A stretch of 64,000 nt of DNA, from positions 124,001 to 188,000 of the forward strand of contig NZ_BMJE01000006.1 of assembly GCF_014642915.1 (NCBI RefSeq). Direction: 5' to 3'. The notes beneath the pieces are model-generated. The model was not told the origin of the DNA. It was given only the letters and a program-made list of their open reading frames with translations, and did not search any database. The position numbers and the translations under genes are program-made. Every line of letters starts with the position of its first letter. The first letter of the stretch is position 1. Source of the stretch: Flavobacterium suaedae (GTDB taxonomy: Bacteria; Bacteroidota; Bacteroidia; Flavobacteriales; Flavobacteriaceae). Below are positions 16,476 to 25,535 of this stretch, one piece after another.

Positions 16476-16795
16476 TGAAAAAAATTAAAAGGATGCTTGC
16501 CTTTATGCTTAAAGACGAGTTAATAGAACTAGTAGAGCATAAGCATGTAAAACCCTACATACAAGTAGTGGAAGTAGCAAAAGAGTTTAATACTTTAAAA
16601 CTTGAATTTGCAGTAAATGCAGATATAACTACCAACCAATTTGAATATGAAAACGCCTTAAACCAAGCCAAACAAAAGATGTTTAATGAGGTTGAAAAAT
16701 GTATTCAGGTTTCATGTGCTCCGCTAATATCACATGAGTTTAGCCACCGCCGATTTGTGAGATTAACATTAAGAGTTCAAAAACCAAGCGTATGA
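16472..16795 (+). CDS. Hypothetical early phage protein (107 aa)
   Basis: Overlaps its neighbours by four bases on both sides. Basic N-terminus, then a helical body. No family recognised. Confidence 0.5.
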   Translation: MMKKIKRMLAFMLKDELIELVEHKHVKPYIQVVEVAKEFNTLKLEFAVNADITTNQFEYENALNQAKQKMFNEVEKCIQVSCAPLISHEFSHRRFVRLTLRVQKPSV

Positions 16796-17337
16796 TACTA
16801 CCATTCAGCACACAGTTAAACGGAAAGCCTACATACTTTCCTGAAAAGATAATAGCAGGGCTAAATAATTATAGCCTTATTGATGCGGAAACAGCCCATA
16901 AGCTAATGCTTGACTGTATTCTTAAAAAGAGTGGCATTTCTTACCCTATAAATTTTAATAGGGTATTAACACATACTCCAAAAAAGCACACAATACGTAC
17001 CGACAAAAACAACCGTTGGCGTGCCGATATGCCAATACACTTTTACATTAATAACAGGCAACCGGATATGTTCCAGTTTGCGCCCGTTGTGCGGTGTGCA
17101 AGCGTGCAGGATATTCAAATAAACTGGTTTAGTGATATTCGTTCAACAGACCCATCTAAAATATCGCCTTTGAGGTTTAATTATGTTGATGTAATAGTTG
17201 ACGGAAAATTAAAGAACATTGCGCAGGTAAAAATTTTATCACTTAACGATGGCTTTGAAACTATAGAAGATTTCTTTGCCTACTTCAATACCGACTTTAC
17301 AGGCAAAATTATTCACTGGACAGACCTAAAATATTAA
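16792..17337 (+). CDS. Hypothetical early phage protein (181 aa)
   Basis: Its segments HTPKKHTIRTD and FNYVDVIVDGK look like a small enzyme or RNA-binding fold, but no named family can be supported. Confidence 0.5.
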   Translation: MILPFSTQLNGKPTYFPEKIIAGLNNYSLIDAETAHKLMLDCILKKSGISYPINFNRVLTHTPKKHTIRTDKNNRWRADMPIHFYINNRQPDMFQFAPVVRCASVQDIQINWFSDIRSTDPSKISPLRFNYVDVIVDGKLKNIAQVKILSLNDGFETIEDFFAYFNTDFTGKIIHWTDLKY

Positions 17338-17341
17338 TGAT

Positions 17342-17656
17342 ATGACAAAACAAGAGAGAATAAAAAAGAACCTTGAAAAAGTAGTTACACTTTTAAACAA
17401 AAATATTGATTTAGAATACGCTTTAATGCTCGAAGCTGCTGAAAGGTTTACCCACGAAGAAATAAATGTAGGCACGAAAAAAAAGCCCGTCATCAGGAAA
17501 GTAAAAATAATGCACTATACCGAAAACTTTACAGACGAAGATACAGGCGATACTGTACCAATACAACGTAAATGGATATGTGAAGTTGACGGCAGAAAGA
17601 GCGACGGTTGGGCAGTTATTAATTATCATACATTAGAAACAGTAGAAAGGATATGA
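17342..17656 (+). CDS. Hypothetical early phage protein (104 aa)
   Basis: Charged, with an N-terminal helix (KQERIKKNLEKVVTLLN) and a beta-rich second half. Overlaps the next gene by four bases. Function unknown. Confidence 0.5.
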   Translation: MTKQERIKKNLEKVVTLLNKNIDLEYALMLEAAERFTHEEINVGTKKKPVIRKVKIMHYTENFTDEDTGDTVPIQRKWICEVDGRKSDGWAVINYHTLETVERI

Positions 17657-17871
17657 AAAAAGATATTATAGGGAAGCAGGCAATTATTGATTGCCTCACA
17701 GAACAGTTAAGAGGGCTTGGTATAAAAGATATGTTACCAGGCAAAGAAGTAACAATCATTAACTACAACGGAAATTTAGAGCAGTTTGGCGACTGTTACG
17801 AGGTATCGGACGGTATGTTTCAAAACATTGGCTATGTAGTTCCATTAAGATGGCTAAATATTATTGAATAA
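17653..17871 (+). CDS. Hypothetical early phage protein (72 aa)
   Basis: A small alpha/beta protein. The stop is shared with the next start in a TAATG overlap. No family recognised. Confidence 0.5.
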   Translation: MKKDIIGKQAIIDCLTEQLRGLGIKDMLPGKEVTIINYNGNLEQFGDCYEVSDGMFQNIGYVVPLRWLNIIE

Positions 17872-18101
17872 TGACACAAGAAATACAAAACACCGAAGCA
17901 TTTAAAAAGCTCGCAAAGTTTCAGCAAACATTGCTAATAAAGCGCGATAACCGCATCCAAATACAGGATGCCATTATACAAGCCCGCAACATAGGTTACT
18001 TAGAGTGGGAAAGCAACAATAAAACCTTTCCACCCGCATGGAAAGGTATTGTAAAGGAGTTGGCACCAATAGAAATTAAAACACATGATGCAACAGCTTA
18101 A
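17871..18101 (+). CDS. Hypothetical early phage protein (76 aa)
   Basis: Helical, Lys- and Gln-rich (AFKKLAKFQQTLLIKRDNR). Overlaps the next gene by 17 bases. Function unknown. Confidence 0.5.
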   Translation: MTQEIQNTEAFKKLAKFQQTLLIKRDNRIQIQDAIIQARNIGYLEWESNNKTFPPAWKGIVKELAPIEIKTHDATA

Positions 18102-18297
18102 CCTTTTTACCGAAAAAAACTGTTCCCATTGTGGGGAACCTATGGCACCCAACCCCAAAGCCCCGCACTTGGCTAATGGCTTTTACGACCAAGACACGCA
18201 GGAACTCGTACACTGGCACTGCAAAGCTACCCATTATGAAAAGAAGTATAAAAAAGGCATGGACGGCTTATATAGCGAGGTACCATTATTTTTATAA
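18085..18297 (+). CDS. Small zinc-binding phage protein (70 aa)
   Basis: CSHCGEPM near residues 13-20 and HWHC near residues 46-49 form a CxxC...HxxC-type zinc site. A nucleic-acid or protein-binding role is likely, but the target is unknown. Two ATG codons stand together at 18085. Confidence 0.55.
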   Translation: MMQQLNLFTEKNCSHCGEPMAPNPKAPHLANGFYDQDTQELVHWHCKATHYEKKYKKGMDGLYSEVPLFL

Positions 18298-18358
18298 GTA
18301 TGGAAACCCGTAAAAAATAAACCTATAAGTTTACTAGCTTCGCTCAAAACAAATAATC

Positions 18359-18556
18359 ATGGATAACGAAAATGTAGAATATATAGATGCGGAAGGCAAC
18401 CTATTATTTAAAGAAGTGATACCGTATGGTAATATCCCGCCCGTTGGCAGGCATGTAAAATGGCATACTTTTAAATGGGTAGTTTCGCACATCTTAGAAA
18501 ACTGGGACAGCAAAAAAACAATAGTGACTTTGCAACTATTAACCGAAATTAATTAG
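18359..18556 (+). CDS. Hypothetical phage protein (65 aa)
   Basis: A 65-residue beta-rich protein, the first after a 61-base gap. Residues PVGRHVKWHTFKWVVSHIL suggest a compact fold. Function unknown. Confidence 0.5.
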   Translation: MDNENVEYIDAEGNLLFKEVIPYGNIPPVGRHVKWHTFKWVVSHILENWDSKKTIVTLQLLTEIN

Positions 18557-18587
18557 CTTTGGTGTAATTAACATCAACTAAACAATT

Positions 18588-18941
18588 ATGGGATTTTTAG
18601 ATAAACAAATTAAAAAAATCGAAGAGAAATGTAAAGAAGAACTTAAAACTTTACTTTTAGAAGATGAAACTTTAGAAAAATTTTACCTAGTAAAAGAAGA
18701 CTACTGTGCAATCACTAATTTAAGATTAATATTTGTAGATAACAGTTTTACAAGTAGTAAAAAAGCAACTACGGGAGTACCTTTTAATAAAATAAGTTTT
18801 GTTTCTTTAAAGAAAGGTGGAACTTTTACAATTTCAAAAGATGTAATAGTTCATGTAGGGAATAAGGATATTGAGATTGACTTATATGATACAAATCAAG
18901 CAATAGAAATATTTAAAATTATATCTAAAAAGATACTGTAA
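18588..18941 (+). CDS. PH-like (YokE-type) domain protein
   Basis: A 117-residue protein with a helical start and a beta-sandwich body containing YCAITNLRLIFVD, VPFNKISFVSLKKGG and a final helix. This is the pattern of bacterial PH domains that sense or bind membranes and proteins. It lies at the end of the early operon with a secreted protein; both look like accessory genes rather than replication genes. Confidence 0.6.
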   Translation: MGFLDKQIKKIEEKCKEELKTLLLEDETLEKFYLVKEDYCAITNLRLIFVDNSFTSSKKATTGVPFNKISFVSLKKGGTFTISKDVIVHVGNKDIEIDLYDTNQAIEIFKIISKKIL

Positions 18942-19471
18942 TGAAAAAATTACTACTGTTTGCATTATTAATTATAAGCCTGTCATTACAAGCTCAGAAC
19001 AAAGGCTATATTACAGGGCTAAAAAAATTGACATTGCAGGAAACATCTGAAATTGCCTCTGAAATTGCTTCATACTCTAATATGAAATTGCGGTTATATG
19101 AAGTTAAAGAAACCCCTGCAATACAAACATTATCATATAAATATGTCCCTGCTGAACTAACCGATGAACAGGTAAGTCATTATAAGTATTCTGCTGAGCA
19201 GGCTAAAAGCTTTATTATTGTTGATTTTTCGTTTTACATGGATGGCGAAAATAAAGATTTAGGCAATATAGGTGCTAAGCAATACAGGCTCAACGAGGTA
19301 AAAGCAAAATACAAAGTTGTTTTTACATATTGGAAAAAATACTTTCGACCTGATGCAGAACTTGTAACAACTATAAATAGTTATAAACACCAAAGATTTA
19401 AAGACTATGAAAGTAAAATAGATAGCTATATACGTAAAAATGGCGATATATGGGAACTCCACAATAATTAA
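18941..19471 (+). CDS. Secreted hypothetical protein (176 aa)
   Basis: A clear N-terminal signal peptide (LLLFALLIISLSLQAQ) predicts export to the periplasm or surface. The rest is a charged alpha/beta domain without a known motif. It is the last gene before a strong terminator. An exported product in an early operon suggests lysogenic conversion or superinfection exclusion; this is inference. Confidence 0.6.
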   Translation: MKKLLLFALLIISLSLQAQNKGYITGLKKLTLQETSEIASEIASYSNMKLRLYEVKETPAIQTLSYKYVPAELTDEQVSHYKYSAEQAKSFIIVDFSFYMDGENKDLGNIGAKQYRLNEVKAKYKVVFTYWKKYFRPDAELVTTINSYKHQRFKDYESKIDSYIRKNGDIWELHNN

Positions 19472-19474
19472 ATA

Positions 19475-19500
19475 AAAACCTCCTTTTCGGGAGGTTTTTT
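19475..19500 (+). terminator. Terminator at the end of the early operon
   Basis: AAACCTCC and GGAGGTTT form a perfect 8-bp stem around TTTTCG, followed by a T run. It closes the long plus-strand operon that begins at 7430. Confidence 0.85.
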
Positions 19501-19530
19501 TATATCTGAAAAAATGTTATTTTTGTCATT

Positions 19531-19767
19531 ATGTCAGGTTCAATGGATAAGAGTGTCAGTATAAATACATTAAGGCGTTATAAACTCATAGTAGAGCTTT
19601 ATAAAGAGCATAAAACGGAGGATATACCTACTACACGTGTACTGAGAAAATACATTTATCCTAAATACCCTATTTCCCGCGCTACCCTATACACTATTTT
19701 AAACACTCCTGTAGATAAGCTAATTAAAGATTATGAAGCTGGCAGAACATTAAAAATGAGTTTTTAA
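19531..19767 (+). CDS. Small DNA-binding-like protein, possible late regulator (78 aa)
   Basis: A basic 78-residue protein; SINTLRRYKLIVELYKEHK and YPISRATLYTILNTPVDKL read as two helix-turn-helix-like segments. It lies alone between the early operon and the head genes, where Mu keeps its middle regulator Mor or late activator C, so a regulatory role is plausible. A TATTTTTG box at 19518-19525 lies just upstream; if used, translation would be nearly leaderless or begin at ATG 19543. Confidence 0.5.
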   Translation: MSGSMDKSVSINTLRRYKLIVELYKEHKTEDIPTTRVLRKYIYPKYPISRATLYTILNTPVDKLIKDYEAGRTLKMSF

Positions 19768-20216
19768 ACATTGTTTAAACCAATGGAATAGGTAATTAAA
19801 TATTCCTGTATACCATCGTCGCGCCTTACCTTTCTTAAATTTACCCTTATTAAATTGTCATGTCCCGGCACAGGTCGAAACCCGTGTATTTTTTTGTGGA
19901 CCTGCTCAATAATTCTATGTATTTTAAATGCTTTCTCTTTTTGAAAAACAGGTGCTTTAAGGCTTGAATTTGTTAACTTTAAGTTTGCCACCCTTAATAC
20001 AATTGTACTTATTCCCTGCTGCCTGTTTTGCGGTTCTGCACTCCTGTCCCTGCCAATATCCGAAAAATCGGAACTCTGTATATCAATTATACAGCACGGC
20101 CATTTAACCGGGCAGTCATTCCCGTAGCTGTCAAGTTGTCCCCAGTCTTCATCTATATAGTTTAATTCCTCAACTGTATTAAGCTGTTCGTATAGTGCCT
20201 GTAATACTTCTATCAT
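19764..20216 (-). CDS. Gp37-like tail completion protein
   Basis: A 150-residue protein last in the minus-strand head operon. The position after the gpG homologue and the size agree with Mu gp37-type or tail terminator proteins. The beta-rich segment AFKIHRIIEQVHKKIHGF fits such a fold. Overlaps the previous gene by four bases. Confidence 0.6.
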   Translation of the reverse strand: MIEVLQALYEQLNTVEELNYIDEDWGQLDSYGNDCPVKWPCCIIDIQSSDFSDIGRDRSAEPQNRQQGISTIVLRVANLKLTNSSLKAPVFQKEKAFKIHRIIEQVHKKIHGFRPVPGHDNLIRVNLRKVRRDDGIQEYLITYSIGLNNV

Positions 20217-20701
20217 TTTTTAAATTGTTTAGCAAGTTCATTATTAAATTCTGCCATGTTTCTGTCAATAACATCTTTTACAATACCTGCTACCTGCGGG
20301 TGGTTACCAACCATTTGCCTTTTGGTTACTTTTATTTTATGCCCTACTTTCATTAAAGCAAGTGCTTTCCATTGTGAAGCCTGCACCCCTTTAGCCTGTT
20401 TATACATTGCCCAAAAATACCGTTTCATTTTTTCGGTTACGGTAATTTCGCCCCCCTCGTTATGTATAGCTGCGTAAGGCAAAGAGCTTGTAAAACTAAT
20501 AGTGTTCTTTTTTACATCATATTCTATGCTCCTTCGCAGGTTCCCGCTACGCATCATTAAAGAACCTTTATTATTTATCAGTTTTGCTTGTGGCCACTTA
20601 TCAGTAAAAAAACCTTTCCGCTCAAAATTTCGGTCAAACTCGTCGAGCAGGTCAACAGCCAGGTCTTGCGCTATGTTGTTTTCAAGTTCATCAATTTGCA
20701 T
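20213..20701 (-). CDS. Phage virion morphogenesis protein (gpG-like)
   Basis: A 162-residue protein with the family pattern LMMRSGNLRRSI, YAAIHNEGG and a C-terminal helical arm. Proteins of this family (Mu gpG, P2 gpS) help complete or stabilise tails and heads. Overlaps its neighbours, in the same operon as portal and MuF. Confidence 0.78.
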   Translation of the reverse strand: MQIDELENNIAQDLAVDLLDEFDRNFERKGFFTDKWPQAKLINNKGSLMMRSGNLRRSIEYDVKKNTISFTSSLPYAAIHNEGGEITVTEKMKRYFWAMYKQAKGVQASQWKALALMKVGHKIKVTKRQMVGNHPQVAGIVKDVIDRNMAEFNNELAKQFKK

Positions 20702-21542
20702 TACTAATACTGTCTTTTACCTGTTTTGCTCCTTTAACTTTACTGTATGGGTGCTGTGGCGGAAATATCACTTTTTGCATACCGGGATTAAAACGGAATA
20801 TTTCCAATTTGTTTTTATTGTCTTTGCCTATTTCGGTTGTAGCAGCTTCGCCTGCTTTATTTGCTGTTTCGCTGTTGCTTGCTTCATACTTTTGTTTAGA
20901 TACCTGCACGGCATTACAACGGCATCGCCACCCGTTAGGAGGGTAATAATACAGCCAAAAACTATCGTCAACAGGTAGTGTAATACTATCCAGTGCCTGA
21001 TGCGATTCTCTTACTCGGTCATCTTTAGCTGTTCGGTATTGTAAATAATAGCGGTCGGATGTTTTTGCCCACTTTGCAGCCATTTGTGATGATGTAACTG
21101 CAAACTGATACTCTGCCTCCAAGTAAGTACGGTTATAGTCTTCTTTCATTGTCGCAACATCTTTAGCAAAAGCCGAAAAGGGTTTAACGGTTCCTTCATC
21201 AGTTAGCAACTGGCGCGATGCTTCAAATAGCTGTGCATGTGTTTTAAAAGCTGAAAACAAGTAAATGTCATCCTGTAAACGTGTAAGCATTTCATCAGGA
21301 ATAACATTATCGGTAATAGCTGCTTTAAAAATTGTAGCTGTTTCATTTATCAGGTCGGCATATTCCTTTACTTCTGTAATTGTATCAGGGCTATATTTAC
21401 CGTTTTTATGCAGCCGTTTAAATGCTTTTTCAACAGTGATTAAAAGCCGTTTAAATTTGCCCGGTGCCAGTGTGGCTTTTACAGGTGCAGCTTTGCAGGC
21501 ATCGCAATTACAATCGTATAAAAAAGATAGCCGGTCGTGCAA
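20691..21542 (-). CDS. MuF-like minor head (head morphogenesis) protein
   Basis: A 283-residue protein with the MuF signature in its second half: RTAKDDRVRESHQAL, a PVDDSFW loop and PPNGWRCRC. MuF proteins sit inside the head near the portal and act in assembly. The start is uncertain: TTG 21542 is used, because no ATG is in frame. The frame stays open upstream into the portal gene end, where it would read through the hairpin at 21545-21573. Confidence 0.82.
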   Translation of the reverse strand: MHDRLSFLYDCNCDACKAAPVKATLAPGKFKRLLITVEKAFKRLHKNGKYSPDTITEVKEYADLINETATIFKAAITDNVIPDEMLTRLQDDIYLFSAFKTHAQLFEASRQLLTDEGTVKPFSAFAKDVATMKEDYNRTYLEAEYQFAVTSSQMAAKWAKTSDRYYLQYRTAKDDRVRESHQALDSITLPVDDSFWLYYYPPNGWRCRCNAVQVSKQKYEASNSETANKAGEAATTEIGKDNKNKLEIFRFNPGMQKVIFPPQHPYSKVKGAKQVKDSISNAN

Positions 21543-21544
21543 TG

Positions 21545-21573
21545 CCCCAAAGTACCCGTCCCATACTTTGGGG
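21545..21573. repeat. 10-bp perfect inverted repeat between portal and MuF genes
   Basis: CCCCAAAGTA (21545-21554) pairs exactly with TACTTTGGGG (21564-21573), leaving a 9-base loop. It lies just upstream of the MuF start on the minus strand and could affect translation or message stability. Confidence 0.65.
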
Positions 21574-21574
21574 C

Positions 21575-22780
21575 TTACAAAAAATTTGCCCCAAAATTTA
21601 AGGTTTCATTTTTTTGCTGCTTTTTTGCTTCTACAGGTATGCCAAATTTATCGGCTATCCAGTCAACAGGTATATCATAATTGTTTAATAGCCCCTGTGT
21701 CATTTTCCATAACTGCGCAATGTCTTCCGCTTTATCATACACAAAAACAGCATCACCTTTTACTATTCCTAACGCCTGTACTGCAGGTATTACGGTTGTG
21801 TTCCACTCCTGCTCAAGCAGTGTTAAGTCACTATCGGTTAAATCTTGTAATACCTCCTGTGCGCTTTCGTCTTTGCTTCGGTTTCCGTTTTTAGTGTCCT
21901 GCCCAATAATAGCACCTGATATTACCATTGATGTTTCATTGTTACAAACTTGTATAAGGTTATTATATACATCACCATTTGTAACCACACCTTTAGCAAA
22001 CTCAAATTCCTCCATAGTATCAATAATGAACCATGCAGCAGACCCCATATCCTGCATCATTTTTTCGCCCCGTCTTAACATAGACAGGTCCTGTGTGTTT
22101 GTTTTCATTACACGTGGCGGAATACCTACTATTTCGCAAAGTTCACTCCAACAACTTTGTGCAAATCGTTTCATTAGCACATGCGGAACACAGGAGTTTA
22201 ATATACCTAAATTGCCTTTTTCGCCAAACTCTAAAATCCATTTACCGTATTCAGGTAATTCGCGGTAATTATAATGTTTGTCCTCTTTATAATCAGGGTA
22301 AAACTTGCCGTTAACAGGATCTATATTGGTACGTTCAAAAAGGTTGCATACAAGTTGTTCGCCTTTCCATTCAAACTCTGTTACAGAATGACCGTAAAAC
22401 CTGCTTTCAAGTATATAGCGGTTAAGTTCTGCCACCCACTTAGCATTTTGTAATAATGCTGTTGCTTCCTCATTTATATTGCCTTTACTGTCTTTAATGG
22501 TAAAAGTGGCTGCTAAGCTCTTATTAATCCTGTTTTGTATTTGGGACTGTAAAAGTGCATCCATAGTAATTTCCAAATACAATAATTGAAGTGGAAAAAA
22601 CTTAGGGTCTTCGCCTTTTCTTGCCATATTAAGAGCGTTGTTCCAGTCCTTAATATCCTTACGGGTACGGGGTATGGTTTGCGGTGCAATACTATGATAA
22701 AGACCCGAACCTGAACTTTTATTAGTACCTGTTTTGGCTTTTAACTGTTGCTCTTTTTGTTTAAATCCTATTTGCTCCAT
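21575..22780 (-). CDS. Portal protein, Mu gp29-like (DUF935)
   Basis: A 401-residue portal protein. Conserved parts include HSVTEFEWKG, the ARKGEDPKFFPLQLLYLE start and a C-terminal LGIVKGD region. The portal forms the dodecameric channel through which DNA enters the head. Its order after terminase and gp36 and before MuF is typical of Mu relatives, except that gp36 lies ahead of the portal here. Confidence 0.85.
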   Translation of the reverse strand: MEQIGFKQKEQQLKAKTGTNKSSGSGLYHSIAPQTIPRTRKDIKDWNNALNMARKGEDPKFFPLQLLYLEITMDALLQSQIQNRINKSLAATFTIKDSKGNINEEATALLQNAKWVAELNRYILESRFYGHSVTEFEWKGEQLVCNLFERTNIDPVNGKFYPDYKEDKHYNYRELPEYGKWILEFGEKGNLGILNSCVPHVLMKRFAQSCWSELCEIVGIPPRVMKTNTQDLSMLRRGEKMMQDMGSAAWFIIDTMEEFEFAKGVVTNGDVYNNLIQVCNNETSMVISGAIIGQDTKNGNRSKDESAQEVLQDLTDSDLTLLEQEWNTTVIPAVQALGIVKGDAVFVYDKAEDIAQLWKMTQGLLNNYDIPVDWIADKFGIPVEAKKQQKNETLNFGANFL

Positions 22781-23235
22781 TATATGCCGTGATTAAATTT
22801 TTTGCGTGAGCCGTAGCTCCATGTAGGTGTTGTGCTTTCGTCGTTAATAGTGACAGTAGGCAGGCTATCCAGTATTACTTCGCCTTTTGCTACTCTTACA
22901 AGCCATGCCGTAGCGCGGTCGTAGTTGCTTTGCGCCCTGTCAAACAAAATATCAGCATTACACAGGTGTACCAAGTGAAACTTGGCTATTGTTACTGCGT
23001 GTTGTACTATTATAGCATCGCGGTCGCTTCCTGTGGCATTAAAAATAGTTGCCACATCATAAAGCGGTCGTCCGTCAAAGCTGTCTCTATTGTTTAAATT
23101 AGGGGCTAAATAACCTCTTGTTTCCTGTTCTGCTGCTGCCAATGCCTGCAAAACAAGGTCATTATTTCCCTCTGTAATTTGGTCTATTTGATAGCCGTAT
23201 ATTACCTGTTCTAAATCGTCCGGCTGTAAATACAT
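22780..23235 (-). CDS. Gp36-like protein (DUF1320)
   Basis: A 151-residue protein with the DUF1320 pattern: QPDDLEQVIY at the start, a helix of AAAEQETRGYL and a later DRAQSNYDRATAWLVRVAKG. In Mu the related gene lies between capsid and gp37 and is part of head-tail connection. Its start overlaps the end of the small upstream gene. Confidence 0.75.
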   Translation of the reverse strand: MYLQPDDLEQVIYGYQIDQITEGNNDLVLQALAAAEQETRGYLAPNLNNRDSFDGRPLYDVATIFNATGSDRDAIIVQHAVTIAKFHLVHLCNADILFDRAQSNYDRATAWLVRVAKGEVILDSLPTVTINDESTTPTWSYGSRKKFNHGI

Positions 23236-23399
23236 ACTAATTGGTTTTTACTGTTAAATCCCAAACGCTCGGGTTTCCTTTTACACTTTTGGTTACTGTA
23301 TAATGCCATTTGGTGGCTGTGATATATTGGCAGCCCTATAATATCTACACCTATGCAATAGGTTACAGTAAGCAGTTTTACAAAAAATCGTTTTTTCAT
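23211..23399 (-). CDS. Small basic protein with N-terminal hydrophobic helix (62 aa)
   Basis: ATG 23399-23397 overlaps the terminase stop in a TAATG arrangement, and the end overlaps the gp36 start, which supports a real gene. It has a hydrophobic segment (LLTVTYCIGVDIIGLPIY) and a basic tail. No family recognised. Confidence 0.45.
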   Translation of the reverse strand: MKKRFFVKLLTVTYCIGVDIIGLPIYHSHQMALYSNQKCKRKPERLGFNSKNQLVCIYSRTI

Positions 23400-24931
23400 T
23401 AGTAGTGATAGTTTTGTCTTGCACCTAAACTGTATCGTGTTTCGGCACTCATAGTTCTGTTTTGTATAATCCAAACGCCCCCTTCCAAAAGGTCGGGACC
23501 GTCCATAAATTTTGAGTTTGGTGCAACCCCTACAAACTGCTCTTCCATACGCTGCATGTGCGGGTTGTTTTTTTCGTCAATATTAAAAACAAGGTCGCCC
23601 CCTCTCCATATAGGTTCAAGGGTTCCCTCTATACGTGTAAACTTGTCGCCTTTCGGGCGTGTATCTAGCGAAACGGTAAGCCTTTTGTTTCGTTCCCTGC
23701 CAACGGTTAAAATGAGTTTTTTTAGTACCTGCTCATAAAAAGGATTTTGCAGTGAGTTGTTTTCAAGCCAATGCCTGCATGTATCGATATTGTTTTTTAA
23801 ACACCAGTCTTTTGCATCGTACATAAAACCTACAAAACGGCTTTGGCTCATTATATCCAACCAAATTTTATACAGGTAATACTTGCCGTCTTTATAGCCT
23901 ATAACACCAACCCCCTTAGTTGAGCCGGACGATGTAGTACTGCTTTTATCTTTATTTGATGTCGCAGGGTCGGCATAGGTTAAAACCTGCTCGCATTGCG
24001 ATAATGGCGGGCATTTACCCCAAACGGCATTTTTAAAAATGTCGCCAATTAAAACAGGGTTGTTGTAATACTCTTTTTGTTGGGAACTGGTAGAAAGAGG
24101 CTTTAATGCCCGGTCTATCATTTCCTCTGTATTTTTACTCGGCCATGTACTTTTACCGTTCTTATCTCGTATGTTAATAATTTCGTGTGTATCAGCTTTT
24201 TTGCCCAGTTCGGTAATACAGCAGTATTTAGCTATAATGTTACCGCAGGCAATAATTAAAAGCGGTACCGATATGGAACGTGTAGGTATTAAAGCCTGCT
24301 CTATCCATTCAATTTTAGCTTTTGTAATTTCAGGATTACGGCATTCTTTATCCGTATCAATATCATCAATAAGTATAACATCAGGTCTAATAGCCTCGTT
24401 ACGGGTACCACGTGGCGACTGCCGTGCACCTAATGCGCGAAAAGCAAGACCGGAACGCGTTTTAAATTCGCCTTCCTCCCAACTGCCTAAATTCTCCTGT
24501 ATGCCATAATCGTTAATTATACGTTGGTTGTTTTCCAATGTAAGGCGGTAAGGTTCCAGTAGGCGTGCAGCATCGTCCCGCGTTGCCGAAACCATTAATA
24601 CATTCCTTTTTTTACCTGTTAAACCTAAGTAAAGCACCTCCATCATGGTACGGACAGATTTTGAAAGCTCACGCGACCAGGAACGCACTTCGTAATATTC
24701 AGGGTTATTTAACACCCTTTTAGTTGCTTTTATATGGAATAGTTCAGGTTCTGCCGTATAGTAGTTAGGAAAGTAGTATTTAAACCACTTTTCGGGGTGC
24801 TTTTCCAGTTGCTCAATACGTTTTGCTTTTTGCGCTGCTGTTTCATTAAGGTCTATAGGGGTGGCGCGCTTGGTGTTTTCTTTAAACTCCTGCCATTCGT
24901 TTAAAATAACCTTATCACTTTTTTTAGCCAT
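23399..24931 (-). CDS. Terminase large subunit, Mu gp28-like
   Basis: A 510-residue packaging ATPase. A degenerate Walker A (SWSRELSKS, about residues 84-92) and Walker B VILIDDID (185-192) mark the ATPase half; the C-terminal half carries the RNase H-like nuclease, with an Asp in TYADPATS. It cuts phage DNA and pumps it into heads, together with the small subunit encoded two bases upstream. Confidence 0.88.
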   Translation of the reverse strand: MAKKSDKVILNEWQEFKENTKRATPIDLNETAAQKAKRIEQLEKHPEKWFKYYFPNYYTAEPELFHIKATKRVLNNPEYYEVRSWSRELSKSVRTMMEVLYLGLTGKKRNVLMVSATRDDAARLLEPYRLTLENNQRIINDYGIQENLGSWEEGEFKTRSGLAFRALGARQSPRGTRNEAIRPDVILIDDIDTDKECRNPEITKAKIEWIEQALIPTRSISVPLLIIACGNIIAKYCCITELGKKADTHEIINIRDKNGKSTWPSKNTEEMIDRALKPLSTSSQQKEYYNNPVLIGDIFKNAVWGKCPPLSQCEQVLTYADPATSNKDKSSTTSSGSTKGVGVIGYKDGKYYLYKIWLDIMSQSRFVGFMYDAKDWCLKNNIDTCRHWLENNSLQNPFYEQVLKKLILTVGRERNKRLTVSLDTRPKGDKFTRIEGTLEPIWRGGDLVFNIDEKNNPHMQRMEEQFVGVAPNSKFMDGPDLLEGGVWIIQNRTMSAETRYSLGARQNYHY

Positions 24932-24932
24932 A

Positions 24933-25484
24933 CTATTTTAGCATTGAGGTTATGTAAGCATCGGCTATATCTGTTATTTTCTTTGCAAGCTCATTATCTA
25001 TTTGCTGGGCAAACTGTATTAGCTTTTTACAAACTTCAACAGTATCGCCCAAACTGGCTTCCGTTTCCAGTCTGTTTATTGATGCTGTTATTTTAGCAAT
25101 AACGTCTGCATCTTTTGTAGTAGCAACATTGCCCACTCGTATAGGGAAGTCTTCCGGGTTAATAGGTGGCAGTTCCAGCTTTTCATTCCCTTTGGCATCT
25201 TTAACCTTTACAGGCTTTAATAACACATCAGGAATATCGCGCTGTATAGGTCGTGTTAATATTTCGTTGTTAATGTTTTCAAGCTGGTCGTATAATGCCG
25301 ATAGCTGTGATTCCTTAGTGGTAAGCATTGATTTTTTAAGAGTTTGCCAACTCTCCTTTTTAATCCAGTTGCTTAACGTTTTTTCGGTAACACCAACACG
25401 TTTAGCTATTTCTTTTTGTGTGAAATTATTGTTTACAAAGAGTGTTTTTGCATACTCTTTTTGTACCTCTTTTGACCTTGCCAT
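24933..25484 (-). CDS. Terminase small subunit-like, HTH protein
   Basis: A 183-residue protein with an N-terminal helix-turn-helix (FTQKEIAKRVGVTEKTLSNW) and a coiled-coil body. It is the first gene of the minus-strand packaging operon and directly precedes the large subunit, so it is probably the DNA-recognition subunit (Mu gp27-type). Confidence 0.75.
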   Translation of the reverse strand: MARSKEVQKEYAKTLFVNNNFTQKEIAKRVGVTEKTLSNWIKKESWQTLKKSMLTTKESQLSALYDQLENINNEILTRPIQRDIPDVLLKPVKVKDAKGNEKLELPPINPEDFPIRVGNVATTKDADVIAKITASINRLETEASLGDTVEVCKKLIQFAQQIDNELAKKITDIADAYITSMLK

Positions 25485-25535
25485 ATACTTCTATTTATAG
25501 CAAAATTCACGTAACAGTACCCGCCTGCAAAAAAG

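Noticed and set aside
20502..20978. 158-codon ORF on the plus strand
   Set aside because: Antisense to gpG and MuF homologues, which have recognisable motifs.
23400..23474. Longer start of the small gene between terminase and gp36
   Set aside because: It would lie inside the terminase gene; the TAATG overlap at 23397-23401 supports the shorter form.
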